Below, one piece after another: positions 26,583-35,151 of a stretch of 64,000 nucleotides of DNA. Source of the DNA: Bin5 sp965218625 (lineage in GTDB: Bacteria > Chloroflexota > Anaerolineae > Caldilineales > Caldilineaceae). Positions within the stretch are counted from its first letter, which is position 1. Every line of letters begins with the position of its first letter. The translations under genes and the position numbers were made by a program. The DNA lies in contig CBDCLG010000009.1 in assembly GCA_965218625.1 (NCBI GenBank), positions 286,052-350,051 on the forward strand, given 5' to 3'. A model generated the notes under the pieces. It was not told the origin of the DNA, ran no database searches, and worked only from the letters and a program-made list of their open reading frames with translations.

Positions 26583-26657
26583 GCGACAGGATGTCGCAGG
26601 CGGCGTCTTGCGTCGACTTATGGCGACAAATGTCGTCCGCGAGGTGACAAATGTCGC
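26583..26657. repeat. Cluster of GACA-TGTC palindromes
   Basis: Three dyad-symmetric sites lie in 75 bases: GCGACA-GGA-TGTCGC (26583-26597, perfect arms), GCGACA-AA-TGTCGT (26623-26636) and GTGACA-AA-TGTCGC (26644-26657). Their centres are about 39 and 21 bases apart, roughly whole helical turns. They look like operator sites or an intergenic repeat; no regulator gene is adjacent. Confidence 0.5.
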
Positions 26658-26659
26658 AT

Positions 26660-27090
26660 TTCGCAACCTGCAGCGCCATTTTCAAGGTGTGCGACAGGGC
26701 TGGGTGGGGCGGCGCCGGTCTTCGGCGCGGCGTGCGGCATATTCTTTCTGGGCGGCTGTGACGTTCAGAGGGCCGGGCCTCGTGGAGGGGCGCTGAATCT
26801 GGCTCATGGTTAAAGCATAGCACGACTTCTGCGTTTTTGCTCGGGAGGCGGAAAAATTGGTGGAGAGCGCGGGCTCGCTGTGTGTGGGGAACGGGGATGT
26901 CTGCTTGAAGACGGCCCGGTGAACTGCGTTCGGCGCCGTAGGCGTAGCGGGCGCGGCTGGCTGTCGCGGTCCCCGCGCTGCCGGCGGTCAGAAGGGTTCT
27001 GCCGAGGTAGTCGCTGTGCGGGCTGTAGAGGTTGCTGCCCGTGAACGCCTCCTCGTCTTGGGGGAAATTGCGGTCGCTAAAGTTGCTGGG
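26660..27090. other. Intergenic region without recognised genes
   Basis: Open frames occur on both strands here but none shows a domain, ribosome site or plausible composition. It lies upstream of the aldolase promoter and downstream of the betaine transporter terminator. Confidence 0.4.
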
Positions 27091-27094
27091 GTCC

Positions 27095-27132
27095 TGTAAT
27101 AAACAAAGGCGCCAGGGCAATCCCTGGCGCCT
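27095..27132 (-). terminator. Rho-independent terminator of the betaine-type ABC operon
   Basis: An 11-base perfect stem, AGGCGCCAGGG (27107-27117) with CCCTGGCGCCT (27122-27132), has a four-base loop. On the minus strand it is followed by TTTGTTTATTA. It lies about 125 bases beyond the substrate-binding gene stop. Confidence 0.8.
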
Positions 27133-27256
27133 GCTCATGCCTAGAGTGAATTCGAACCTGCAGCCCGACGGCTCGGCTCTCGGCAGGCCGCTGGAGGATC
27201 AGGGCGGCTGCGAAGAGTCCCCTGGTCCGAAGGGGAGGGATAAGGGCGGGCCCGGG

Positions 27257-28345
27257 CTACTCTGTCGGCCAGCCTTCGGGGATCTCGTTGGCGGCAAGGG
27301 CGGCTTCGATCGATGCGGCGGCGTCGTCGGTGACCCAGCCGCGCCAGAGGTCGGCCTTGCTGTTCAGCCACCAGAGGGCGGCGTCATTGGCGGATGCGTC
27401 ACTGTTCTGGTCCATCCAGCGGGCGACTTCCTTGTAGACTTCAATGTTGAAGTTCCATGCCCGCAAGACGTCGACAACGTCGGGAGCGCCTTCGATCATA
27501 TCGGGGTGGACAGCTATGAGCACATCTGCGTCTTCGTAGGCGCAGGCCTTGTTCGCGTCCCAGCACTCGTCGCTGTAGGTCGGCTCTTCAAGCCGGACCA
27601 GGTCCAGAATGAGGGCGGGATCGTTGGTGCCCCACTGGTAGCCGATCCAGGGTTCCCCTTTCTCGTAGGCGCCGTAGAGGTCGGCATTCAGCGCGGCGCC
27701 GTCGCCCGGATTGACGACATGCACGTGGTCCTCCAGCTCGTAGCCGATGACCTGGGCGGCGTTGACCTCTTCACAGGCCCAGCCGATCACGCAGGAGACG
27801 ATACGCGCTTTGCCGCCCGTCTCGGCGGAGGCGAAGATCTCCTTGAACTTTTCATCTTTCAGGTCCTCGACGCTGTCAAGATCGGGATACTCTTCCTGCA
27901 GGTAGGCCGGAATGACGAAGAAGGACTGCCAGTCCTTGACCAGGCTGGCGCCGACTTCAACCACCTCATCGTTGTCAAGCGTCTCATACCAGGCTTCGTC
28001 CTGGTTGGGCAGCCAGATCTCGAGGGTGACGTGGGTGTCGCCATTGCGCAGGCCCTGGAAGAGGGGAAGGGTCGACCCAAAGACGACGTCGGTGCCGTAG
28101 CCGTACCCCTTCTCAACGATAAACTGGGCGATACGGTTCTGTACCTGCGCGCTGGTCCAGTTCAGGTCGCTGAAGATAACGGTCTCGATGGCGGGGGCAG
28201 GTTCCGGTTCAGCCGTGTCTTCGGAGGCGGTCTGTTCTGTCTGACCGGTCTGACCGGTCTGCCCTGTAACTCCGGGCTGGCCGCAAGCGGCGGCGACGAC
28301 AATGACGAGCAGCAGAATGAGCAATCTGTAATGGGTTTTCATCAT
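27257..28345 (-). CDS. Glycine betaine/proline-type ABC transporter substrate-binding lipoprotein
   Basis: A 362-residue lipoprotein. The signal peptide LLILLLVIVVAAAC ends at lipobox Cys21 and is followed by a GQTGQTGQTEQT linker. The mature domain matches the OpuAC/ProX-like type II periplasmic fold: VIFSDLNWTSAQVQNRIAQ, HVTLEIWLPNQ, WVTDDAAASIEAAL. Conserved tryptophans (in DLNW, EIWLPN, EPWIGYQWG) could form the aromatic cage that binds quaternary amines. It is the last gene of the minus-strand operon ATPase-permease-binding protein. An extended -10 element before it may give extra transcript of this abundant component. Confidence 0.88.
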   Translation of the reverse strand: MMKTHYRLLILLLVIVVAAACGQPGVTGQTGQTGQTEQTASEDTAEPEPAPAIETVIFSDLNWTSAQVQNRIAQFIVEKGYGYGTDVVFGSTLPLFQGLRNGDTHVTLEIWLPNQDEAWYETLDNDEVVEVGASLVKDWQSFFVIPAYLQEEYPDLDSVEDLKDEKFKEIFASAETGGKARIVSCVIGWACEEVNAAQVIGYELEDHVHVVNPGDGAALNADLYGAYEKGEPWIGYQWGTNDPALILDLVRLEEPTYSDECWDANKACAYEDADVLIAVHPDMIEGAPDVVDVLRAWNFNIEVYKEVARWMDQNSDASANDAALWWLNSKADLWRGWVTDDAAASIEAALAANEIPEGWPTE

Positions 28346-28474
28346 GGATTCTCCTTTCGGGATGGTTCATTGGTCTCCAGTTCAGTGACACACTCGCAAT
28401 CCGGGAGCGAAGCCTGGAGAGGATGGGGGGTTTTCGCTCTCCGTCCCTCTGAAAGCGAATCTGGCTTGTTGCAT

Positions 28475-28483
28475 ATTATACCA
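28475..28483 (-). promoter_or_regulatory. Extended -10 element before the substrate-binding gene
   Basis: The minus strand reads TGGTATAAT (28475-28483), a perfect TATAAT with an upstream TG motif, about 130 bases before the start of the binding-protein gene. No good -35 box is seen, which an extended -10 can compensate. Confidence 0.4.
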
Positions 28484-28587
28484 GAAGACCGACCAAAGCG
28501 AAGCAGCGAAGGATTTCTACTAAAGCGTGTTGTTGCGAGGCAATGAAAGTGGCGCGGTTCCTCTTCCGGCCGGTCAAGGTTCCCGGC

Positions 28588-29751
28588 TTAACCGGCGCTG
28601 CGTCTGTGCTCCTGTTCCTGGGCGACCGACTGGGTCAGTCGGTCGATGATGATGGCGAGAAAGACGATGGCCAGCCCGGCGATGGCGCCGTTGCCCGGCT
28701 GGTTCTTCTGCAGCGCGCGCAGGACATTGTCGCCCAGGCCGCCGGCCGCCACCATGCTGGCGATCGTCACCATTGCCAGCGCCATCATCGTGGTCTGGTT
28801 GATGCCGGCCATGATCGTGGGCAGCGCCATCGGGATCTGGACCTTGGTGAGAAGCTGAAAGGGGGTCGTTCCGAAGGCATGCGCGGCCTCGACCGCTTCG
28901 GCGGAGACCTGGCGGATGCCAAGATTGGTGAGGCGGATGACCGGCGGCACGGCGTAGATGATGGTGGCGAAGATTCCGGCCGGTTTGCCCAGCCCGAAAA
29001 AGAGGATACCGGGCAGGAGGTAGACGAAACTGGGCATCGTCTGCATGCCGTCGAGGATCGGGCGCATCAGGTTGTCGGCGACACGGTTGCGCGAGGCGAG
29101 CACGCCCAGGGGAAGGCCGACGGTCACGGCAATCACGACGGCAACGACCATGAGCGCGATGGTGTCGATCGTGTTCTCCCAAAGGTCCATGAAGCCGACG
29201 AAGAGCAGCGCGAACAGGGTGAAACCCAGCAGTCTCCAGCGTCCGACTGCGAAGGCGAAGAAAGAGAGCGCCACGACGACCGCCGGCCACGGGATCCACT
29301 TCAGCACATCCTCAATCGCGACCAATGAGTAGGCGACAGCGCTGCTCAGGCCATCGAACAGCCAGCTGGCCTCGCGTGTTATCCAGTCGACGGCGTCGTC
29401 TATCGCCCCGCCGATGAATTCGCGCACCGTTTTTTCGAGGACAAGTGTGCTGCCGCTCTCGGTCTTGACCTCGGTGCGGGAGACCGTAGTGGGAAAGCCG
29501 ATCTCGGCGCCCCACATTCCGAACGTGGCGATCAAGACGACGAGAATCAGGCCCCAACCGGCCAGCCAGAATTTGGCCGGCAACCGATCCTTTCTGCTCG
29601 GCATTTGGGTGAGGTCGGGCGGCTCCTCTCTCCTGCCGGCCCCGCGTTGCGAGAGAGGGTTCGTCTCCCCCTCGATCTTCAGCGCGGCATCCATACCGGC
29701 CGGCCGGCCGGCCGGCTCCGCTCCAATCGGCGTGCTCTCGAACTGGGTCAT
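28588..29751 (-). CDS. Glycine betaine/proline-type ABC transporter permease (OpuAB/ProW-like)
   Basis: A 387-residue permease. A soluble N-terminus of about 55 residues is followed by a first membrane segment (WLAGWGLILVVLIATFGMW), an extracytoplasmic stretch, and a block of about six membrane helices from residue 125 onward. The EAA-like loop EAVEAAHAFGTTPFQLL, where the ATPase docks, is clear. This is the ProW/OpuAB architecture for import of betaine, proline or related osmolytes. It lies 43 bases after the ATPase gene in the operon. Confidence 0.9.
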   Translation of the reverse strand: MTQFESTPIGAEPAGRPAGMDAALKIEGETNPLSQRGAGRREEPPDLTQMPSRKDRLPAKFWLAGWGLILVVLIATFGMWGAEIGFPTTVSRTEVKTESGSTLVLEKTVREFIGGAIDDAVDWITREASWLFDGLSSAVAYSLVAIEDVLKWIPWPAVVVALSFFAFAVGRWRLLGFTLFALLFVGFMDLWENTIDTIALMVVAVVIAVTVGLPLGVLASRNRVADNLMRPILDGMQTMPSFVYLLPGILFFGLGKPAGIFATIIYAVPPVIRLTNLGIRQVSAEAVEAAHAFGTTPFQLLTKVQIPMALPTIMAGINQTTMMALAMVTIASMVAAGGLGDNVLRALQKNQPGNGAIAGLAIVFLAIIIDRLTQSVAQEQEHRRSAG

Positions 29752-29794
29752 TTGGGAACCTCCTCGGCATCGGCTCCAGTGGGTATGGGCGGGA

Positions 29795-31003
29795 TCAGCG
29801 GGCTTCCTCTTCCCAGCCTTCGGCTATGCCCGCCAGCAGGGCGCGGCGGTTTATCTCCCCGAGCAGCCGGCCTTCGTCGTCGAGGACCGTGATATAGCGT
29901 TCGGTCTTCGCCGCCAGGGGAATGATCTTTTCGATGAATGTTTCGGGGCCTGTGGTGGCGAGGGCGTACCCGTGCGCCCCTTCCAGCGTCTTGCCGCCTT
30001 GTTTCGCCAGTTCGGCCACCTGGTCGCGGGTGAGGATGCCCTTGAGGATGCGGTCGTCACCGACGACAAAGGCGGTGTCGGCGTTCGCGCTCTGCATTGC
30101 ATCAAGTGCGTCGCGGGCCTCCTGCTCCTCATGCACGATAAAGTCGGGCTCCTCCATGATCGACCCGGCGCGGATCACCTTGGCGGGCGACACGTCCTGG
30201 ACGAACTCGGCGACGTAGTCGTTGGCCGGCTGGGTTACAATCTCCTCGGGCGTACCCTCCTGGACGATGATGCCGTCGCGCATGATGGCGATGCGGTCGC
30301 CCAGTTTGAGGGCTTCGTCCAGGTCATGGGTGATGAAGATGATCGTCTTCTGTAGTTCGGCCTGGAGGGAAAGTAGCTCGTCCTGCATCTCGCGGCGGAT
30401 AAGAGGGTCCAGGCCGCTGAAGGGCTCGTCCATGATCAGCACTTCGGGGTCGACCGCCAGGGCCCTGGCCAGCCCGACGCGCTGCTGCATGCCGCCGCTC
30501 ATCTCGCTCGGATAGTAGTATTCCCAGCCCCTGAGCCCGACGGTATCGATGGCCTCGGAGGCGACTCTGTAGCGGCTGTCGCGGTCCATGCCCTGCACTT
30601 CGAGGCCGTAGGCGACGTTGTCGATGACGCGGCGGTGCGGGAGCAGGGCGTAGTTCTGGAAGACCATTGCGATCTTGTCGCGGCGGAACTGGCGCAGTGC
30701 CTCGGGCGGGTATTCGACGATATCTTCGCCGTCGAAGAGGATCTGCCCCTCTGTCGCTTCGATCAGCCTGATCAGGCAGCGCGCCAGGGTCGATTTGCCG
30801 CTGCCGGACAGGCCCATGACGACGAAGGTGCGTCCCCTGGTCACGGTGAAGGAGAGGTCGCGCAGCCCGATGACCAGGTCCAGCTGGTCCTGGATTTCGT
30901 CGCGGCTCTTGTCGGCGTGTTCAGGCTGGAGCGCGCGTTCGGGCCTGTTGCCGAACACTTTCCACAGCCCTCTGACCTCGATCTGGAGATCTTGTTGATT
31001 CAT
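29795..31003 (-). CDS. Glycine betaine/proline-type ABC transporter ATPase with CBS domains (OpuAA/ProV-like)
   Basis: A 402-residue ATPase with Walker A GLSGSGKS (64-71), signature MSGGMQQR, Walker B VLIMDEP and switch histidine in FITHDLDEA. About 120 C-terminal residues form two CBS-like motifs (IVHEEQEARDALDAMQ and ERYITVLDDEGRLLGEI). In OpuA the CBS module senses ionic strength and gates transport, so osmotic regulation is likely here. It is the first gene of the three-gene minus-strand transporter operon. Confidence 0.92.
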   Translation of the reverse strand: MNQQDLQIEVRGLWKVFGNRPERALQPEHADKSRDEIQDQLDLVIGLRDLSFTVTRGRTFVVMGLSGSGKSTLARCLIRLIEATEGQILFDGEDIVEYPPEALRQFRRDKIAMVFQNYALLPHRRVIDNVAYGLEVQGMDRDSRYRVASEAIDTVGLRGWEYYYPSEMSGGMQQRVGLARALAVDPEVLIMDEPFSGLDPLIRREMQDELLSLQAELQKTIIFITHDLDEALKLGDRIAIMRDGIIVQEGTPEEIVTQPANDYVAEFVQDVSPAKVIRAGSIMEEPDFIVHEEQEARDALDAMQSANADTAFVVGDDRILKGILTRDQVAELAKQGGKTLEGAHGYALATTGPETFIEKIIPLAAKTERYITVLDDEGRLLGEINRRALLAGIAEGWEEEAR

Positions 31004-31034
31004 GGTCGTGTTCCGTCAGAAGTGGAGTCGGGAG

Positions 31035-31514
31035 CTACTCGCCTACGGTGATTCTGTCTCTGTTCTCTTTGATAAACGCGATGAGTTCGTATGAGCAGTC
31101 ACCGTTGGAGTAATAGATCTCGTTTTCCAGGGGTTCGAGTTTCCCGCCGATGGATTCGATCGATTTTTCTCCATGGATCGCTTGCTCGATCGCCTCAACA
31201 GTCAGTGGGCCATCGATTTCGAGGATATCAATGGCTTCTTGGGTAAGTTCGGCGACTCTCGTGCAACCGATACGATGGAGCGCGCCAACAATAATGGGAG
31301 CGTACTCCACCGAGGAGTTGGTAAAAAACTGGTGATATCCGCCGTTGTTCACCTCGCGGTCGAGCGCCTGGACGGCAAGAACGATCATCTCTTCTTCGGT
31401 CAGGGCATCCTTTCCTTCCTGCTCAATCTTCTCTTCCACACCGTACTCAAACTGCCAAATGAGGATGTACGGCTCGTATTCGTTTTCGAGGGCGAGCAAC
31501 TCATCGATTGTCAT
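31035..31514 (-). CDS. DUF4375 (DMP19-like) domain protein, possibly the C-terminal part of a split lipoprotein
   Basis: A 159-residue acidic domain with the DUF4375/DMP19 C-terminal pattern: VLAVQALDREVNNGGYHQFF, a following serine- and proline-containing segment, and GALHRIGCTRVAELTQEA. DMP19-type proteins are linked to DNA mimicry in Neisseria, but most DUF4375 members are uncharacterised. The ATG at 31514 has only a weak ribosome site. The same frame continues upstream through a single TAA (31536-31538) into a lipoprotein-like leader with its own good ribosome site. The intact ancestor was therefore probably one lipoprotein of about 215 residues. This domain may no longer be exported, or the stop may be an error. 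Confidence 0.7.
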   Translation of the reverse strand: MTIDELLALENEYEPYILIWQFEYGVEEKIEQEGKDALTEEEMIVLAVQALDREVNNGGYHQFFTNSSVEYAPIIVGALHRIGCTRVAELTQEAIDILEIDGPLTVEAIEQAIHGEKSIESIGGKLEPLENEIYYSNGDCSYELIAFIKENRDRITVGE

Positions 31515-31535
31515 GCCGGAGTACTCGTAGAGTCC

Positions 31536-31682
31536 TTAGAGATCGACCGGGACGCCCGGCTCCCTTGTCGGCTTTGGCGTTGGCGTGGCTGTCGGCTCAG
31601 CCGAACGGCAGCAGGTCAACAACAGAATAGCCGAGACTGTGTTAAGTGCCCTGAAAAGCTCGCGCCGGTCAAATGCTCTCAT
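31536..31682 (-). pseudogene. Lipoprotein leader fragment, in frame with the DUF4375 domain
   Basis: A 48-codon frame on the minus strand begins with ATG at 31682, preceded by GGAGAAAGG. It encodes a basic start, a hydrophobic core TVSAILLLTCC, and a short linker SAEPTATPTPKPTREPG typical of surface lipoproteins of this lineage. It ends at TAA (31536-31538). The next codons, GLYEYSG, lead in the same frame directly into the DUF4375 start. One base change (for example from CAA) would explain the stop. Confidence 0.6.
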
Positions 31683-31790
31683 TGCCGAATACCTTTCTCC
31701 GTCCTTTGATCTTGATGCGAAGGCCCTGTTTATTGATGTTCGCGTCGGGTCCCTTCAGACTTCGGTCATCAGCTCCCTATACCAAAACAC

Positions 31791-32852
31791 CTATGGACAT
31801 TCGTAGACCTGCCGTGTGCGGCTGGCGATCTGCTCCCAATCGAGCTCATGGGCGCGTTCCAGCGCGGCCTGCTTCTTCGCCGGAATGTCCCACTGCTGGA
31901 CCTCCTGCATGGCGCGGCGCAGCCCGTCGGCGTCTTCCGGGCTGTAGACGATACCGGCGTCGGGAAGCGTTGCTTCCGGCAGGCAGCCGGTTTCCGGGAC
32001 GATCACGGGAATGCCGAACGATAGCGCCGTGATGACCGAGCCGGACGTCAGCACCTCGGAAAACGGGAAGACGCCCACGTCGGCGGCGTTGAAGAGCAGC
32101 TGCAGGTCTTCATTGGGGAAAAAGCGGGAAGAGCGCACGATTATCCGCTCGTCGGCCCTCGATGCCGATGCCGCGACCTCCTCGCCATATTCTGTATAGT
32201 ATTTTGCACCGAGCAGGAGGCGCAGATGCTCGCCGGGCAGCGAAGCAAAGACTTCCGCCAGGCGTTCGAGCCCCTTGTAGCGGCGGACGTTGCCGAAGTT
32301 GAAGTAGACGAAGTGGTCGTCCGTAAGCCCCAGGCGGCGGCGCGCCTCGGCCCGGCTGACGGTGTTGGGATAGGGCTCGATGAAGTTGCCATGGGGGATG
32401 ACGAAGACGTTTTCGGTGCGGTGGAAATGGGTGCGGACCAGCTCGCGCGCCTTTTGGCAGTGGACGATGACGGCGTCGGCGAGGCTTGTGAGGGCGATGC
32501 GGGCCAGGTGATCGAGGTCGCGGTTGCTGGTCTCGTGGGGATAGAGGTTGTGAACCGTCCACACGATCCTGTAGCCGAGGGTGCGCGCCAGCGCGAGGCA
32601 GTCGATCACCTCGGCGCAGCGGGCGAGATGATCGTCCACTTCGGGCCGGTCGTACATATAGTGGGGCCAGTTGAGATGGAGGACGTTAATCCTGCCCTGG
32701 TTGCGGCAGACCCATTCCCGCGTTATCGTGTCGGGATAGCCGGCCTCCAGCTCCACGCCGACCCTTCGCATCGCCTGCGCCAGCAGGCCACCGTAGGGGT
32801 TGGCTTTGTCCAGCACCAAGCCGCCGGCCTCCCAAAAGAATACTCCGCGCAC
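31791..32852 (-). CDS. Glycosyltransferase family 4-like protein
   Basis: A 353-residue GT-B glycosyltransferase. The N-terminal half has VLHLNWPHYMY and IVWTVHNLYPHE. The C-terminal nucleotide-sugar domain has VFVIPHGNFIEPYPN, YFNFGNVRRYKGLERL and the motif GVFPFSEVLTSGSVITALSFG, where a glutamate binds the donor. It starts with GTG at 32852 with an AGGA site. These enzymes add sugars to glycans or lipids at the membrane. No other cell-surface biosynthesis genes adjoin, so the acceptor is unclear. Confidence 0.85.
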   Translation of the reverse strand: MRGVFFWEAGGLVLDKANPYGGLLAQAMRRVGVELEAGYPDTITREWVCRNQGRINVLHLNWPHYMYDRPEVDDHLARCAEVIDCLALARTLGYRIVWTVHNLYPHETSNRDLDHLARIALTSLADAVIVHCQKARELVRTHFHRTENVFVIPHGNFIEPYPNTVSRAEARRRLGLTDDHFVYFNFGNVRRYKGLERLAEVFASLPGEHLRLLLGAKYYTEYGEEVAASASRADERIIVRSSRFFPNEDLQLLFNAADVGVFPFSEVLTSGSVITALSFGIPVIVPETGCLPEATLPDAGIVYSPEDADGLRRAMQEVQQWDIPAKKQAALERAHELDWEQIASRTRQVYECP

Positions 32853-32985
32853 TGCGCTATCCTATTCCGTTCAGTCGAGTCGAGACGTGTCGGAAGCTGA
32901 CTGTACCAGATTGTGCCCGGATTCCCGTGGAGCCGCGTTCAAAGCGTTGCCCGCTTGTGTACGCCGGGCCTGAGATGTCGGGACT

Positions 32986-34020
32986 TCAGCTGGCTCCGGG
33001 GACGGGGGTTTCAGAGATCGCGATGCGTCGTCCATTTCGTGTGGATTCGAGGGCCGCCTCTACGACCGCGAGGCCGGCCAGCCCCTCCTCTCCGGGAATG
33101 GGATTCGGCATGTCGCCGGTAACAGCGGCGGCGAATGCGTTCAAAAGCGCCACGTGCGGGCGCGGCCCGCCGGGTTCGACCGACAAGACCTGAACACCGT
33201 CCTGTCTAATCAGATGGAGCATGCCGGCTGAATCTTTGGCCTGAATCGGGGCGGCGACGATCGTGCCTTCGGTGCCGTAGACTTCGACTCGGTTGAACTG
33301 ATCCGGGTCGTAGTTTGCGGTCGTCCAGTGGCTGGTGACGACGGCCTGCGCGCGGCCGGTCAGCTGCAGGAGCAGGGTGGAAGTATCGGCGACGGGGGCG
33401 TTGTCGACCAGCGTGTCGACCAGCGCCGCGACCGATTGGACCGGGCCGCAGAGGTAGCGCAGCAGGTCGATGCAGTGGACGCCGAGGTCCATGAGCGGCC
33501 CTCCGCCGCTGATGGCAGGGTCGTGGTGCCAGACGCCCGGCTGCGGCGGAAAGCGTTCGCTGAAGCTGATACGCGCAGCGGTGACCTGCCCGATCGCGCC
33601 CTCCTCAACGAGGGCCTTGATGCGTTGATGACGGGCATTGAAGCGCTGGTAGTAGCAGACCGTCAGGGTTACGCCGCCGGCGCGGGCGGCATCGATCATG
33701 CGGCGGGCTTCGCCGGTGTCCAGCGCCAGCGGCTTCTCGCACAGGACGTGTTTGCCGTCCTGCGCGGCCAGGACCGCCTGGCGCGCGTGCAGGTGGGGCG
33801 GCGTGGCGACGTAGACGGCGTTGACCTGCGGGTCGGCGAGGAGCGCTTCGTCGTTGTTGAAGGCGCGCCGCGCGCCGTGTCTGTCGGCGAACTGCTGCGC
33901 GGCGGCCTGATCGCGACGGGTCACGGCGATCAGCTCGTGGCCGGGCGCGGCGGCGATGGCCGGCGCCATCTGGCTTTCGGCGATCCTGCCCGCTCCGAGG
34001 ATTCCCCAGGATATTGTCAT
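32986..34020 (-). CDS. Gfo/Idh/MocA family oxidoreductase
   Basis: A 344-residue enzyme with GILGAGRIAES at the N-terminus, CEKPLALDTGEA at about residues 94-105, and GGGPLMDLGVHCIDLLRYL carrying the His/Asp positions in the substrate domain. The ATG at 34020 is favoured over an in-frame ATG at 34038 because a GGAG site lies five bases upstream and homology starts there. Third in a row of three same-strand paralogues (35152, 34063 and this gene), with gaps of 75 and 42 bases. Confidence 0.92.
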   Translation of the reverse strand: MTISWGILGAGRIAESQMAPAIAAAPGHELIAVTRRDQAAAQQFADRHGARRAFNNDEALLADPQVNAVYVATPPHLHARQAVLAAQDGKHVLCEKPLALDTGEARRMIDAARAGGVTLTVCYYQRFNARHQRIKALVEEGAIGQVTAARISFSERFPPQPGVWHHDPAISGGGPLMDLGVHCIDLLRYLCGPVQSVAALVDTLVDNAPVADTSTLLLQLTGRAQAVVTSHWTTANYDPDQFNRVEVYGTEGTIVAAPIQAKDSAGMLHLIRQDGVQVLSVEPGGPRPHVALLNAFAAAVTGDMPNPIPGEEGLAGLAVVEAALESTRNGRRIAISETPVPGAS

Positions 34021-34062
34021 GGGCTCCAGCTCACGCAAATGGAATGCAAAGTGTAGCCGGCA

Positions 34063-35076
34063 TCAGTAGCTCACTGTTTCCGTTTTGCCGCTCTCCAGGG
34101 CGCGTTCGAGCGCGTCGGCGACGCGGATTGCGGCCAGGCCATCCCTGGCGGTCACGACCGGCGTCCAATTCTCTTGCACGACGCCGACGAAATGGCTGAA
34201 GAGCGAGCGGAACATCCCTTCCTGGCGACCGTGCAGCACCGGCGTGTAACCGAGATCGGGGTAGTCGGGCTGACCGTCGACATGATAGATTGCAACGGCA
34301 TGTTCGTGGCCCAGCACCTCGGCCGCGCCGCGCGTGCCATGGATGCTGAAATGCTCGGACTGCGGGCGGCCGCTGAAGGCCGGCGTGCTCCAGGAGGTCT
34401 CGTGGACGCCGATCACGCCGTTGTCGAAGGTATAGACGCCGATGATAAAGTCGTGACGGCCCCTGGCTTGTTCGCGCGAGTAGGCCTTCACTTCGACGAT
34501 TGGCCGTCCCACGGTCCACAGCATCATGTCGATGTCGTGCGGCGTCAGCCAGTAGGCGAGCGAGAACTTTCCCAGCACGCGTTCGGCGGCGAACTGGATC
34601 GTGTTGCGGCGTGAGTAGAGGTGCATCACCTCGCCGATTTCGCCGGCGGCCACTGCGGCGCGCATGGTTGCGTAGGGATGGTCGAAGCGGAGGCTGTGGC
34701 AGACCATGAAATGCACACCGACGCGGTCGGCCGTGTCCACCATCGCCTGGGCGTCGGCAAGCGAGACGGCCATCGGCTTTTCGACCAGGACATGCTTGCC
34801 TGCCTCGAGCGCCGCCAGAACCGGGGACGTGTGCATCCATTCGGAGGGCGCGATGACGACCGCTTCGATTTCGGGGTGGTTGGCGAGCATCTCCTCGTGG
34901 CGGGCATTTGGGTAGCCGGGGACGTTGTATTGTTCAGAGACCGCGCGGGTCGAGCCTTCGCTGCGGCCGCAGACCGCGATCAGTTTGGTTTCGCTCAGTT
35001 CGCTGGCCAGGCGGGCGTAGACGCTGCCCATGCGGCCCGGGCCTACGAGTGCAACATTCAGTGGTGAATCTGGCAT
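34063..35076 (-). CDS. Gfo/Idh/MocA family oxidoreductase
   Basis: A 337-residue enzyme with the Rossmann motif ALVGPGRMGSVYA, VEKPMAVSLADA, and YWLTPHDIDMMLW. The last resembles the H-D-x-D catalytic region of inositol 2-dehydrogenase-like members. Substrate may be a cyclitol or sugar; this is inferred. It lies in the middle of three tandem paralogues. Confidence 0.92.
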   Translation of the reverse strand: MPDSPLNVALVGPGRMGSVYARLASELSETKLIAVCGRSEGSTRAVSEQYNVPGYPNARHEEMLANHPEIEAVVIAPSEWMHTSPVLAALEAGKHVLVEKPMAVSLADAQAMVDTADRVGVHFMVCHSLRFDHPYATMRAAVAAGEIGEVMHLYSRRNTIQFAAERVLGKFSLAYWLTPHDIDMMLWTVGRPIVEVKAYSREQARGRHDFIIGVYTFDNGVIGVHETSWSTPAFSGRPQSEHFSIHGTRGAAEVLGHEHAVAIYHVDGQPDYPDLGYTPVLHGRQEGMFRSLFSHFVGVVQENWTPVVTARDGLAAIRVADALERALESGKTETVSY

Positions 35077-35151
35077 CGGGAGTCCTCAATTGGTCGTGGC
35101 GGGTTTTCGCATCTTGTCGTTTCCGGCAGGTCAGAGCCGGTGCGGCCCAGG

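Noticed and set aside
26583..26657. Possible CRISPR-like repeats
   Set aside because: The three palindromes are short, unequal and unevenly spaced, with no unique spacers of constant length and no cas genes.
26506..27138. Minus-strand open frame of 210 codons
   Set aside because: No ribosome site or domain; it covers the palindrome cluster and the terminator, so it is unlikely to be a gene.
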